Shown piece after piece: positions 25,199 to 33,451 of a stretch of DNA of 35,030 nucleotides; within the stretch, counting starts at the first letter, position 1, and each line of letters begins with the position of its first letter. Below the pieces are notes generated by a model. It had not been told where the DNA came from, searched no databases, and saw only the letters and a program-made list of their open reading frames with translations. Position numbers and translations under genes: made by a program. Origin of the DNA: an uncultured Eubacteriales bacterium (GTDB lineage Bacteria > Bacillota > Clostridia > Christensenellales > CAG-138). Location: assembly GCA_900318745.1 (NCBI GenBank), contig ONMC01000033.1, forward strand, positions 1 through 35,030, read 5' to 3'.

Positions 25199-25735
25199 TC
25201 AAAGTGTCGTGCTGATCTTGACGTTTTCCGCCGTCTTTCCCGTCTCCCGCAGCACGATGTCCAGAATCTGTGCGACCTGCTCGTCGTTCAGCCGATCCGC
25301 ACCGACAACGACGTTCACGTTCCCGTCATGGATCGAAACGATCACATCGGAGAATCCCTTTGCGCGTACCAGATTCTCGACAGTCAGCTCCGTTTCCATC
25401 GCATCGACAAGGTCAAGCTTCTGCTTTTGCGCATCAGACAACGTATCCCGATCGGCTCCCTGCGCGACGATCGCGTCGAGATATGCAAGTTCCTGCGTCC
25501 GCACATTGTCCCGTTCCGTGCGGTACGCTGCAAAGAAATCGCCCGTCTGTGTACTGCGCTGTGTCGAAACGGCCGCCACTTCTTCGGAACTGTTTGCCGA
25601 TGTTTCCGCCGTGTCGGATCGATTCAGCAGCAGATTGGTCACAACCGCCGCCGCAACCAGCACGCACAGACCGACTGCCGTCAGCACCCGCTTGTTCAGA
25701 AACTTCCTGTATTGATTCATCTTTTCCTTCAGCAT
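25199..25735 (-). CDS. spoIIIAH: Stage III sporulation protein AH
   Basis: 178 residues. One N-terminal membrane segment (about 17-37), a Ser/Thr-rich linker, then a YscJ/FliF-like ring-building domain ending VIVSIHDGNVNVVVGADRLNDEQ. In sporulation, SpoIIIAH made in the mother cell pairs with SpoIIQ across the intermembrane space to form the feeding channel; no spoIIQ is seen here. GAGGAGG lies 8 nt before the ATG at 25735. Last gene of the operon. Confidence 0.93.
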   Translation of the reverse strand: MLKEKMNQYRKFLNKRVLTAVGLCVLVAAAVVTNLLLNRSDTAETSANSSEEVAAVSTQRSTQTGDFFAAYRTERDNVRTQELAYLDAIVAQGADRDTLSDAQKQKLDLVDAMETELTVENLVRAKGFSDVIVSIHDGNVNVVVGADRLNDEQVAQILDIVLRETGKTAENVKISTTL

Positions 25736-25757
25736 CCTTTCTACCTCCTCTTTCAGC

Positions 25758-26345
25758 TTATGACCCGAATGACATTTCAAATACTTCGATCTGTGTGATC
25801 GCAACGCCCGTTACCGCCCGCACAGCTGCCTGCAGTTTTTCCCGTACGGAGAAATCCGCCGCGCCCTCCGCAACGACGATCACGCCGCGAACGGTCGGTT
25901 CGATCTCATAAAGCACGATCGGCGCATGTCCGTTCTGCGTTTCGATCGTCGCGGGTTCGGTGACCTCGCGCACGGTGCGCGAGGTCTGATTGCCGCTCGA
26001 TCCGTTTGCATCCTTTACGTCCTCATCGGTCTGCCGTACGGTTGCCGTGACGATTTCCCCGTTCGTCTCATACGTCACGAGCACATCCACCTTTCCCGCT
26101 CCGCGGATTTCGGAAAGCACATTGATCAGTCTTCGCTCCAGCGCGTCGCGCGACGCCGTCGAAGCAGCCGGAGCGACCGTTTCCGTTTGTTCCGATTTCG
26201 TACAATCGATGCGGCTTCCCGACAGATACAGAAGAACGGCGAGTATCCCGACGGCGGCATACAGCAGATAAGCGATTCCGGGGTTCTTTTTGATATACGC
26301 CTTCCAGCGCGCCGAAAGCGGTTCGCCGCTCTTCTTCTGCATCAT
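25758..26345 (-). CDS. spoIIIAG: Stage III sporulation protein AG
   Basis: 195 residues. One membrane segment (about 23-42) is followed by a soluble domain whose IRGAGKVDVLVTYETNGEIV and TVRGVIVVAEGAADFSVREKLQAAVRAVTGV match the family; in the channel this protein forms the large mother-cell-side ring. GGAGGG lies 3-5 nt before two adjacent ATGs. 10 nt after spoIIIAF. Confidence 0.93.
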   Translation of the reverse strand: MMQKKSGEPLSARWKAYIKKNPGIAYLLYAAVGILAVLLYLSGSRIDCTKSEQTETVAPAASTASRDALERRLINVLSEIRGAGKVDVLVTYETNGEIVTATVRQTDEDVKDANGSSGNQTSRTVREVTEPATIETQNGHAPIVLYEIEPTVRGVIVVAEGAADFSVREKLQAAVRAVTGVAITQIEVFEMSFGS

Positions 26346-26355
26346 AGTCCCTCCG

Positions 26356-26523
26356 TCAGTAAAATATGCCGAGAATCTCTCCGGTCAAAAGCTCCAGGAA
26401 AAGCAATCCGAAGGCAATCACGGCGGATCTTTTGATTTGGGAGCGCGGGATCAGAAGCTCCGCAAGCGTCAGTAAAAGCCCGCCGGCTGCTGCCGTCAGA
26501 ACACTCTTTGTCAGCGTGCTCAT
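26356..26523 (-). CDS. spoIIIAF: Stage III sporulation protein AF, membrane part only
   Basis: 55 residues with two hydrophobic segments (about 5-24 and 33-52) that match the N-terminal membrane part of SpoIIIAF. The soluble domain that makes up the rest of the roughly 200-residue B. subtilis protein is absent: the reading frame ends in a normal stop, and 10 nt later spoIIIAG begins with a good ribosome site, so nothing is hidden in another frame. Start overlaps the spoIIIAE stop as ATGA. Identity rests on position and membrane pattern. Confidence 0.75.
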   Translation of the reverse strand: MSTLTKSVLTAAAGGLLLTLAELLIPRSQIKRSAVIAFGLLFLELLTGEILGIFY

Positions 26524-27638
26524 GAATGTCCGAATATCCCGATCACCGGCGTGATCATCAGGATCGCAGAAGCCGCCGCCGTCAGCTCGCAAAGCATCAG
26601 GATCTGCAGAAGTTCGGATAATCCGTGCAGCAGATCCGCATACGGACGTCCCGAAAGCGGTTCCGACACCGCAGCCGCGGCACGGAACGAACAGCGCAGA
26701 AAAAAAGCGCGCAGTATCGGTCCGATACAAACAAGCAGCAGCATTGCCGCACAGCCGACGCCGAGCGTTCTGCGAACGAACACCATGCATTGATATGCCG
26801 TTTCGACCGAATCGGAAACGATGCCGCCGACCGCCGGCAGGCTGCCCGCCGCAAGTTTCGCCGTCCGGAACATCAGGCCGTCCGCGCTCGATGCCGTGAT
26901 CCCCCTGAAAACACCGAATGTGCCGTACGCCGTGCCGAGTCCTGCCAGGATCAGTTTCGCCGTTCGCAGCAGCAGCCGACCGACGGAGGTCAGCCGCCCG
27001 TTTGCATATGCGTCGAACGTCAGAAGCATGCCTCCGATGCATCCGATCGGAAGGACCGTCGATTCGATCACGCGGATCATCATTCCGTTAAACAGTTCGG
27101 ACAACTGCGGCAGCGCAGCGGCGGTATGTTCCGTGCCGCAGAGCGTCAGATACGCGATCAGGATGGGAAGCACGCGATCCGACGCGCCGGAAATAACCGA
27201 AAGCATCCGGTATGTTTCCCGGATCGCCGGCACGATCATGACCAGCACATTGCATGCAGCGCCGATGCGGAACGCGATCCTTGCCGCTTCCGAAACAGAT
27301 CCGCTCGTTTGGATCGATTGCAGCGCCGCAGACAGGATCCCGATACCGATCAGCAAAATCAGTTTTGTACAGGCCGTCTTTGCAGGCGATAACAGCATAC
27401 CGCCGATGCGCTCGGACAGCTGCTTGCCGCCGTTTGAATCGGCGTCGTCCGCGATTCCGTAAACAAAGTCCGAAGGTTTGAATGATATATCCGGCGCCTC
27501 CTCCGAAAACCATGCGTCCCATTCCGAAAGATCGACCGTCCCGAGAAGCGCATCCGTCGCTTCCTGCACATCATCCGCTTCCTGCAGCAGGCACAGCGGC
27601 AAAAACACCAGGATCGCTTTGATCAGGATGCATTTCAC
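26520..27638 (-). CDS. spoIIIAE: Stage III sporulation protein AE
   Basis: 372 residues. A signal-like N-terminus (ILIKAILVFLPLCLL), then a polytopic membrane protein with about seven to eight hydrophobic segments; family segments AKLAAGSLPAVGGIVSDSVE and LPQLSELFNGMMI are visible. Start is GTG, preceded by an excellent AAGGAGGTGATCC and overlapping the spoIIIAD stop. Proposed membrane component of the SpoIIIA-SpoIIQ channel. Confidence 0.93.
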   Translation of the reverse strand: MKCILIKAILVFLPLCLLQEADDVQEATDALLGTVDLSEWDAWFSEEAPDISFKPSDFVYGIADDADSNGGKQLSERIGGMLLSPAKTACTKLILLIGIGILSAALQSIQTSGSVSEAARIAFRIGAACNVLVMIVPAIRETYRMLSVISGASDRVLPILIAYLTLCGTEHTAAALPQLSELFNGMMIRVIESTVLPIGCIGGMLLTFDAYANGRLTSVGRLLLRTAKLILAGLGTAYGTFGVFRGITASSADGLMFRTAKLAAGSLPAVGGIVSDSVETAYQCMVFVRRTLGVGCAAMLLLVCIGPILRAFFLRCSFRAAAAVSEPLSGRPYADLLHGLSELLQILMLCELTAAASAILMITPVIGIFGHS

Positions 27639-28027
27639 GGGATCACCTCCTTAAGAAGCGAAGCGCCGGTTTCGAGCAGCGCGATCGAGGACGGGATCGT
27701 GCAGGAGAGCACCATGATCCTGCCGCACAATTCCAGATTCGCGGCGATCGCGGTCTGTCCGGCGTCACGCGAAAGCGATGCTCCGAACTCCGTCAGATAA
27801 GAGATGCCGAGGATCTTCAGCACGGCGGAAAGGAGCGTCGTCGGCACGCCGTAGGACGAGCAGATCTTTTCCATCGTTTTACCGACGTCCGTAAATGCGT
27901 CGACGCTGAGAATCAGCAGTGTCACCGCGGTGACCGCACCGACTGCGATCGCGAATCCGCGCTGCTCGCTGCGAAAGAGCAGAGCCGTCACAGAACCGAC
28001 GACGGCGATCAGCAGCATCCGTTCCAT
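27635..28027 (-). CDS. spoIIIAD: Stage III sporulation protein AD
   Basis: 130 residues with several hydrophobic segments and family features SSYGVPTTLLSAVLKILGISYLTEFGASLSRDAGQTAIAANLELCGRI shortened here to its ends; the segment GISYLTEFGASLSRDAGQ is the clearest. The ATG at 28027 comes 1 nt after the spoIIIAC stop with no strong ribosome site, so it is translated by coupling. Confidence 0.92.
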   Translation of the reverse strand: MERMLLIAVVGSVTALLFRSEQRGFAIAVGAVTAVTLLILSVDAFTDVGKTMEKICSSYGVPTTLLSAVLKILGISYLTEFGASLSRDAGQTAIAANLELCGRIMVLSCTIPSSIALLETGASLLKEVIP

Positions 28028-28028
28028 G

Positions 28029-28226
28029 TCAGTACAGAGAGAACGTCCTGCGGACCGTCTCAAACAGCGAAGAAATCATGGACAGTACCAGCATCGTCGC
28101 AAGGATCAGTCCCGCCACGGCTGCGATTGTCGCCAGCTCTTCCCTGCCGTTCTGCCGCAGAAGCTGTACGATCACAGCGACGAGGATCCCGATTCCCGCG
28201 ATCTTGAATAACAGATCAATATCCAT
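28029..28226 (-). CDS. spoIIIAC: Stage III sporulation protein AC
   Basis: 65 residues with two membrane helices (about 2-23 and 31-53), start MDIDLLFKIAGIGILV typical of the family. AGGAG lies 4 nt before the ATG at 28226, within the end of spoIIIAB; the longer frame to 28262 is rejected on that basis. Confidence 0.92.
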   Translation of the reverse strand: MDIDLLFKIAGIGILVAVIVQLLRQNGREELATIAAVAGLILATMLVLSMISSLFETVRRTFSLY

Positions 28227-28233
28227 AAGACTC

Positions 28234-28713
28234 CTAAAGCAATAGAATACAGACGCCTGCACCGATCAGAACACCGATCGCACGGAATGTTTTTGCCTGC
28301 TTTGCCGTTTCATCGGCTTCTTTCTGCGCTTTCCGCAATGCGTCCCGAAGCGAATCGATCCGCTGTCGGATCGCGTCGGATGACGCCGACGACAGTCCGC
28401 AAAGGAATGCGCACAGCGGCTCTGCTTCCGTTCTGCATGCGTGGTTTTCGATCGCAAGCCTCGCTGCATCCGATTCCGAATACGAATCGCTTCTCAGTGA
28501 CAGATACCGATGCAGCAGATCGAACAGTTCTCCGCTTTCTTCTTCGGATATCCGCATCAGAGAGCGCTGTCCCGAAGTGATTTGATCGGAAAGCGTTTGC
28601 AGATCCCGGATCAGACCGTTGACACGATGCAGACGCGCGCTTTTTTCCGTCGCGATATGCATACCGATCGCGGTGCAGAGTCCGAACAACAGAAGCAATC
28701 CGATCGTTTTCAT
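28234..28713 (-). CDS. spoIIIAB: Stage III sporulation protein AB
   Basis: 159 residues. Membrane segments at both ends (about 2-18 and 142-159) flank a helical domain; the pattern resembles the GspF-type fold assigned to this family. ATG overlaps the spoIIIAA stop as ATGA. Confidence 0.9.
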   Translation of the reverse strand: MKTIGLLLLFGLCTAIGMHIATEKSARLHRVNGLIRDLQTLSDQITSGQRSLMRISEEESGELFDLLHRYLSLRSDSYSESDAARLAIENHACRTEAEPLCAFLCGLSSASSDAIRQRIDSLRDALRKAQKEADETAKQAKTFRAIGVLIGAGVCILLL

Positions 28714-29630
28714 GAGCTTATGGGGATCCGGCTTCCTTCCGCATCGAATACGCCGACGATCCTGCCGATCTGTCCGATCATCACGATCCGGTCGAAGACA
28801 CGTTCTCGCAGAAGCATCCGTATCATCGGTCGCCGTCTCAGGTCCTCCCAGGTTCGTCCGTGCGCAGTTGCAAATACCGCAACGCCCTTCCCGCCGGCGT
28901 CGAGGACCGCCTCGGCATCCCTTGCCGTATTCAGCTCATCGAGTGCAAGGATCTGGGGAGAAAGTGCCGCAACGATCCGCATTGCTGCGTCCGCCTTGGA
29001 GATGCCGGAAATCACGTCTGTTCGAGTGCCGAGGTCGAACGGGATCGAACCGTCCGATGCGCCGCAGATCTCAAACCGCTCGTCTGCAACGCCGACGCGC
29101 CGCGGACGAATGCCGTGCAGCCCGTTCGAGAAGATCCGTATAAGGTCGCGCATCATCGTCGTTTTTCCGCATCCGGGCGGCGAGATCAGAAGCGCAGAGA
29201 GGACCGAATCGTCGCTTGTCAGCACGGGCAGGAGCGTCTTTGCGCAGTCATGCACCTCGCGGACGACACGAATGCACAGCCCGGATACGGACGCAAATCC
29301 GAGCACGCCGCGTTCCGTTCGAACCATGCGGCCTGACAATCCGATGCGGCAGCCGTTGACCGTGAGAAACCCGTCTTTCTGCTCGTTCTCCCAGGCATAC
29401 GCCGAGTATTCCGTGAGACGCGCACAGATTTCTTTCAGATCCTCCGCTGTCGTCATCGGCGCCGCTCGGTTTCCGTAAATGATGCGGTCCGTTCCGTCGA
29501 ACACCAGTTCCATCGGCGCGTCGCGACGCAGTCGTATCTCGGTCAGCGGCGCGCGATCGTCGATTTCCTTTAAGACAGCAACGATGTTCTGCGGCAGCAA
29601 TGCGTACCAGGTCTCCTTCCAATGTTGCAT
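28710..29630 (-). CDS. spoIIIAA: Stage III sporulation protein AA (ATPase)
   Basis: 306 residues. A secretion-type ATPase thought to power assembly of the feeding channel. Walker A is LISPPGCGKTTMMRDL and Walker B LALDELNTARDAEAV. The usual E-I-G after the Walker B acid is E-L-N here. The ATG at 29630 has GGAGGG 6 nt upstream; six codons of extra frame upstream overlap the ribosome site. First gene of spoIIIAA-AH, behind a sigma-E-type promoter. Confidence 0.94.
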   Translation of the reverse strand: MQHWKETWYALLPQNIVAVLKEIDDRAPLTEIRLRRDAPMELVFDGTDRIIYGNRAAPMTTAEDLKEICARLTEYSAYAWENEQKDGFLTVNGCRIGLSGRMVRTERGVLGFASVSGLCIRVVREVHDCAKTLLPVLTSDDSVLSALLISPPGCGKTTMMRDLIRIFSNGLHGIRPRRVGVADERFEICGASDGSIPFDLGTRTDVISGISKADAAMRIVAALSPQILALDELNTARDAEAVLDAGGKGVAVFATAHGRTWEDLRRRPMIRMLLRERVFDRIVMIGQIGRIVGVFDAEGSRIPISS

Positions 29631-29648
29631 GCTCGTCCCTCCGTTCAT

Positions 29649-29677
29649 ACTCTATGCATGCCTGCATGTGCATATGA
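29649..29677 (-). promoter_or_regulatory. Candidate sigma-E promoter of the spoIIIA operon
   Basis: Minus strand: TCATATG (29677-29671), 14 nt, CATAGAGT (29656-29649). From memory the B. subtilis sigma-E consensus is about KMATATT - N14 - CATACANT, matching 6 of 7 and 6 of 7 fixed positions. It is at the right place, just before the ribosome site, giving a very short leader. The spoIIIA operon is known to be sigma-E dependent in B. subtilis. Confidence 0.65.
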
Positions 29678-29681
29678 AAAA

Positions 29682-29710
29682 AGCCGTTCGACGCAATGCG
29701 CCGTACGGCT
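29682..29710 (-). terminator. Terminator of the U32 peptidase gene
   Basis: Minus-strand stem AGCCGT / ACGGCT with further inner pairing, followed by TTTTTTC. Its T run abuts the -35 element of the spoIIIA promoter. Confidence 0.75.
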
Positions 29711-29725
29711 GAAAGAGTATGATGG

Positions 29726-31774
29726 TCAGAGCAGATTGCGGAACGTCAGTCCGGTCGTATGCGATTCGCGTATCGGTTCTCGGCTGACGGCAGAGCGGAT
29801 CATCTCGCGCGCCGTATCCGGCGTTTCCAAGGTCAGATACACCGCATAAAAGTCCAGCGGCGGAAGCTGCTTGTCTGCAACATAGAGCGGGACGCTGTTC
29901 AGCATCGTCGAGTAGGCGCGGTTGTTGCAGACGAGCGGAAACACGGCGTTCTTTCGGTCGGTCAGCACAGGTCTTCCGCTGCAGGCCCCGCAGCCGCGAT
30001 CCGACCTTGCCGGGCAGGAACGAAGCTGCATCAGCGGAAGACGTCCCGCCGTGATCATGCCGAGCGGGATCGTGCATGAAAGGTCGCGGATCTTTGCCGC
30101 GGAAAGCTCAAACGACACGAACAGTGCCGCAACGCCCATGCTGCGATATGCTTCGATCGCGTCGCTGTTCGTAACATTCAGTCCGTACCCGCCGATCGGG
30201 ATCAATTCGGCATTCTTTGCCATATGAATCGCCCCGATGTTCTCGCAAAGCGCATACCTGAGCCCGGTTTTGCGAAGCGACGTGAGCTGTTCCTGCACGT
30301 TCGCTTCATCTTTCGGGTATACAAGCGCAGGGATTTCGGCAGCCGTGCGATCCGAGATCGCTTCCGGATGCCGGAGAAGCTCATGCATCGGCAGGCTGAA
30401 ATAGGCAATGTCCGGATCGTCCTGCCACTGTGCATACGAAGCATAGCGCACACAGATACGCGGCGTCTCACGGCGTTTTTTTCCGGGCAGATCGAGTATC
30501 GGTTCGTGTACCGTATAGGACACGGCATCTGCCCGCGCGCGATACAGCGCGTCGAGTGCATCGCGGCGCATTGTGTTGACTTCCGATGCGGAAAGCATCA
30601 GACCATCGTCAAGTATGTATTCCGTCTGTGTGACTGCAAACGGCGTTCCTCCGGTCTTTTTAAGATTTCTCCCGAGCGATTCTTCACTGAGCGCAACATG
30701 AACGGCGGTCTCCGGAACCGGTCCGGTTATGTGCACACAATGTGTTCCGTCGCTTGCCGAAAGCGTTGCGGGACGATCTTTTTGTACGGAGATCGAAAGC
30801 GAAACCGGCACGCTGTTTCTCGGCGTACGGTACCGTTCGCGGATCGCTGCAAGCACGTTCTGTGCGCGCTTGGCGTCCTCCTGCGTGCGAACGCCGAACA
30901 TCGTATGATTCCGCTGTCCCGTGTAGTAACCGTCGGTAAAGCCGCTTCGCGAAAACACATCCTTCAGCATATCTTCCGAATACGGTTCCCCGTCTCTCAC
31001 GCGGCGGACCGCATCGACCGCTGCCGCAACATACTCCGGTGATTTCAGACGTCCTTCGATCTTCAGCGATGCGACACCCGCGTCGCGGTAATCCGCATAA
31101 TGCGCGATATGCGACATGTCCTTCAGCGACAGAGCATACTCTGCGCCGTTGCAGATGAACGGCAGACGGCACGGCTGCGCGCACAGTCCGCGATTGCCGC
31201 TTCGTTCGCCGAGCATGGCGGACAGATAGCACATGCCGGATGCGCTCATGCAAAGCGCACCGTGAACGAAGCATTCGAGCTCCGCATGCGTCCGCTCACG
31301 GATCAGCCGGATCTCTTCGATGGAAAGCTCTCTTGCGAGCACAACGCGTGAAAATCCGAGATCTTCGAGCGCAAGAACGCCGGATGCATTATGGACCGCC
31401 ATTTGCGTTGAGCCGTGCAGTGCAAGTTCCGGGCAGATCGCTTTTGCAAGCCGCATCACCGTCAGATCCTGCACGATGATCGCATCCGCTCCCGCCTCTG
31501 CGATATCCGTCAGCGTATCTGCAACGGCTCTCCGCTCCTCATCGCGCACGAGCGTATTGACGGTCACGTGGACCCTGACGCCGTGTGCATGGCAGAAGCG
31601 GACCGCTTCCTTCAGCGCTTCGCCGGTATATTGCCCTGCGTTTCTACGCGCATTGCATGCACCGGAGCCGAAATAGACCGCATCCGCGCCTGCATAAACA
31701 GCGGCTTTCAGCGATCCTTCCGTTCCGACCGGTGCGAGAATCTCCGGATTCTGTTTTTCTCTCATTTCATTCAT
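29726..31774 (-). CDS. U32 family peptidase (RlhA-like, DUF3656 region)
   Basis: 682 residues. The N-terminal U32 barrel starts EILAPVGTEGSLKAAVYAGADAVYFG and has the cysteine cluster region GALCMSASGMCYLSAMLGER--NRGLCAQPCR that binds an iron-sulfur cluster. The collagenase-like C-terminal part adds a second half (about 380-680) as in RlhA, the enzyme for 5-hydroxycytidine 2501 of 23S rRNA. Substrate here is inferred. Frame options are TTG 31789, ATG 31774 and ATG 31765; none has a ribosome site, and the predicted transcription start falls at 31774. Confidence 0.88.
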   Translation of the reverse strand: MNEMREKQNPEILAPVGTEGSLKAAVYAGADAVYFGSGACNARRNAGQYTGEALKEAVRFCHAHGVRVHVTVNTLVRDEERRAVADTLTDIAEAGADAIIVQDLTVMRLAKAICPELALHGSTQMAVHNASGVLALEDLGFSRVVLARELSIEEIRLIRERTHAELECFVHGALCMSASGMCYLSAMLGERSGNRGLCAQPCRLPFICNGAEYALSLKDMSHIAHYADYRDAGVASLKIEGRLKSPEYVAAAVDAVRRVRDGEPYSEDMLKDVFSRSGFTDGYYTGQRNHTMFGVRTQEDAKRAQNVLAAIRERYRTPRNSVPVSLSISVQKDRPATLSASDGTHCVHITGPVPETAVHVALSEESLGRNLKKTGGTPFAVTQTEYILDDGLMLSASEVNTMRRDALDALYRARADAVSYTVHEPILDLPGKKRRETPRICVRYASYAQWQDDPDIAYFSLPMHELLRHPEAISDRTAAEIPALVYPKDEANVQEQLTSLRKTGLRYALCENIGAIHMAKNAELIPIGGYGLNVTNSDAIEAYRSMGVAALFVSFELSAAKIRDLSCTIPLGMITAGRLPLMQLRSCPARSDRGCGACSGRPVLTDRKNAVFPLVCNNRAYSTMLNSVPLYVADKQLPPLDFYAVYLTLETPDTAREMIRSAVSREPIRESHTTGLTFRNLL

Positions 31775-31780
31775 GATTTC

Positions 31781-31809
31781 ATTATACAAAGCGCTTCGTT
31801 CTTTTGCAA
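31781..31809 (-). promoter_or_regulatory. Promoter of the U32 gene
   Basis: TTGCAA (31809-31804), 17 nt, perfect TATAAT (31786-31781) on the minus strand. Only 6 nt separate the -10 box from the ATG at 31774. Confidence 0.75.
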
Positions 31810-31822
31810 CCGCAAATTCCTC

Positions 31823-31851
31823 TTGTCAACGAAGTACTTTTTTGATATGAT
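31823..31851 (+). promoter_or_regulatory. Promoter of the E2-like operon
   Basis: TTGTCA (31823-31828), 17 nt, TATGAT (31846-31851) on the plus strand, divergent from the U32 promoter with about 14 nt between the two -35 boxes. Confidence 0.75.
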
Positions 31852-31880
31852 AAGCAGAGATTTTTCCGGGGGACAATTCT

Positions 31881-32825
31881 ATGTCAAGTGAAGCAGAAAA
31901 CAAACCGATTGAGCGTGTTGAACCGACCGAAGCAACCGTTTCGGCGCCGAAACGGAAGCGTCGCTTCGGCGACCGTCCGGACGGTTACCGACTCCGTTCG
32001 CTTCAGCCGATGTCGAAGGTTTCTCCTTATATCATGCCGGATCGTTCCGGCGCGAGCGTATATTTTCATGATTCCTTTGACGTCACCGAGGTTGAAAACT
32101 ACATTCGAAAAAAACGCAATCAGGGTCTGAAAGGCTTCGGCGTGATGCATGTTCTGATCGCCGCCTATGTGCGGATCATTTCGCAGCGTCCCGCGATCAA
32201 CCGCTTCCTGTCGGGTCAGCGCGTGTACTCTCACGACAACGATATCGTGATCAACCTGACGATTAAGCGCGAAATGACGCTGGAAGCGGAAGAGACCATC
32301 GTCAAGATGCATTTCGTTCCCACCGATACGGCGGACGATGTATATCAAAAGATCACCAAACTGATCAGTGAGAACCGGGAAGCGAATCCGGACAGTGATT
32401 TCGACAACACGGCAAGGATCATCAACTATATCCCCGGCGTTCTTCTGAAGAACACGGTCTGGTTTTTGAAGCTGCTCGATTATTTCGGTCTGCTTCCGAA
32501 ATCGCTCATTGAGGTCAGCCCGTTCCACGGCTCCATGTTCATCACCTCCATGGGATCGCTCGGTGTACCGCCCGTTTATCATCATCTGTACAATTTCGGA
32601 AACATTCCGGTATTTCTGTCCTTCGGTGCGAAATACAAAAAGAACGAGCTCAAGGATGACGGCACAGTCGTGCAGAAAAAATACATCGACTATAAGGTCG
32701 TTTGCGACGAACGCATCTGTGACGGGTTCAACCTTGCTTCCGGATTTAAACTGATGAAATCGTATCTCAAGAATCCGCACGTTCTGGATGAGAAACCCGA
32801 AACCGTACATCACGATGTCGACTGA
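31881..32825 (+). CDS. E2 acyltransferase-fold protein lacking the catalytic histidine
   Basis: 314 residues. The fold of the catalytic domain of 2-oxo acid dehydrogenase E2 (chloramphenicol-acetyltransferase-like) is recognisable from MHVLIAAYVRIISQRPAINRFL, the SPFHGSMFITSMGSLGVPPVYHHL stretch (216-239) and the end motif. The E2 signature D-H-R-x-x-D-G reads DERICDG at 276-282, so the catalytic His is Glu. There is no lipoyl or peripheral-subunit-binding domain; a basic disordered N-terminus (about 1-40) takes that place. No E1 or E3 genes are nearby. A family of this type occurs in Clostridia under the name subunit E2, but the function is unknown. GGGGG lies 8 nt before the ATG. Confidence 0.8.
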   Translation: MSSEAENKPIERVEPTEATVSAPKRKRRFGDRPDGYRLRSLQPMSKVSPYIMPDRSGASVYFHDSFDVTEVENYIRKKRNQGLKGFGVMHVLIAAYVRIISQRPAINRFLSGQRVYSHDNDIVINLTIKREMTLEAEETIVKMHFVPTDTADDVYQKITKLISENREANPDSDFDNTARIINYIPGVLLKNTVWFLKLLDYFGLLPKSLIEVSPFHGSMFITSMGSLGVPPVYHHLYNFGNIPVFLSFGAKYKKNELKDDGTVVQKKYIDYKVVCDERICDGFNLASGFKLMKSYLKNPHVLDEKPETVHHDVD

Positions 32826-33447
32826 CCGCAAGACAAAACGCAAACGCGCGATCCTGCGCATCGAACGCATCAAAATCATCGAGTACGCCAGCATCGGACT
32901 CGTGATTTTGTTGTTTTTGGGATTGGCGATCCGATACGGTACCGCAAAATCCGCCGTCGATGATGCAGCGCCCGATCCGACGGTTTCTCCCGTTCCGACC
33001 GAGGATACGTCCATCCGCGGCATGAACGTGTTCCGTGCGTTGGAAGCAGCCGGCTTCACCGTTGAAAGCAGCGAAAACGGGTATACCGTCACGTCCGGGG
33101 ACGGGATCGTCTTTTCCATGACTATGCTGTCGGACGATAACGGCATTCTTTCACTGACGCTCGAAACGCCTCTCTGCCCCGATCCCGAGGAAGAAGGCGC
33201 GGTCTATGACGCATTGCGAACCGAAAACCGCCGGACCGTCGGGGCGATCCGCACGTTGTTCGACGCCGTTATGCCGGTTTTTCATCGTTCGGTCAGCGAC
33301 AGCGAAACGATCGTAAAGCAATCTCAGAAGGTTGTATCTGACGGAGAATCCTACGCAAAGGATCTCGGCAAGTATTCACTGCGGATCCTCTCCGATCCGG
33401 ATACGCTCGTGCAGACCGTGCAGATTTCTTTGATCCGCGATGCATAG
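32815..33447 (+). CDS. Membrane-anchored protein of unknown function
   Basis: 210 residues. A basic N-terminus (KTKRKRAILRIER) is followed by one membrane helix (about 23-41, YASIGLVILLFLGLAI), a Pro/Thr-rich linker and an extracytoplasmic alpha/beta domain of about 145 residues. I do not recognise a family. The ATG at 32815 lies 11 nt inside the end of the E2-like gene; ribosome-site evidence is weak, so coupling is likely. Orientation of the domain outside the cell follows from the positive-inside rule. Confidence 0.7.
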   Translation: MSTDRKTKRKRAILRIERIKIIEYASIGLVILLFLGLAIRYGTAKSAVDDAAPDPTVSPVPTEDTSIRGMNVFRALEAAGFTVESSENGYTVTSGDGIVFSMTMLSDDNGILSLTLETPLCPDPEEEGAVYDALRTENRRTVGAIRTLFDAVMPVFHRSVSDSETIVKQSQKVVSDGESYAKDLGKYSLRILSDPDTLVQTVQISLIRDA

Positions 33448-33451
33448 CAGT

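Noticed and set aside
26356..27042. A 228-codon frame overlapping spoIIIAE
   Set aside because: Only the last 55 codons have membrane-protein character and an ATGA-coupled start; the upstream part is an out-of-frame reading of spoIIIAE.
31884..33146. A 420-codon minus-strand open frame
   Set aside because: It is antisense across the E2-like gene and the membrane-protein gene, both of which have promoter, ribosome site or coupling on the plus strand.
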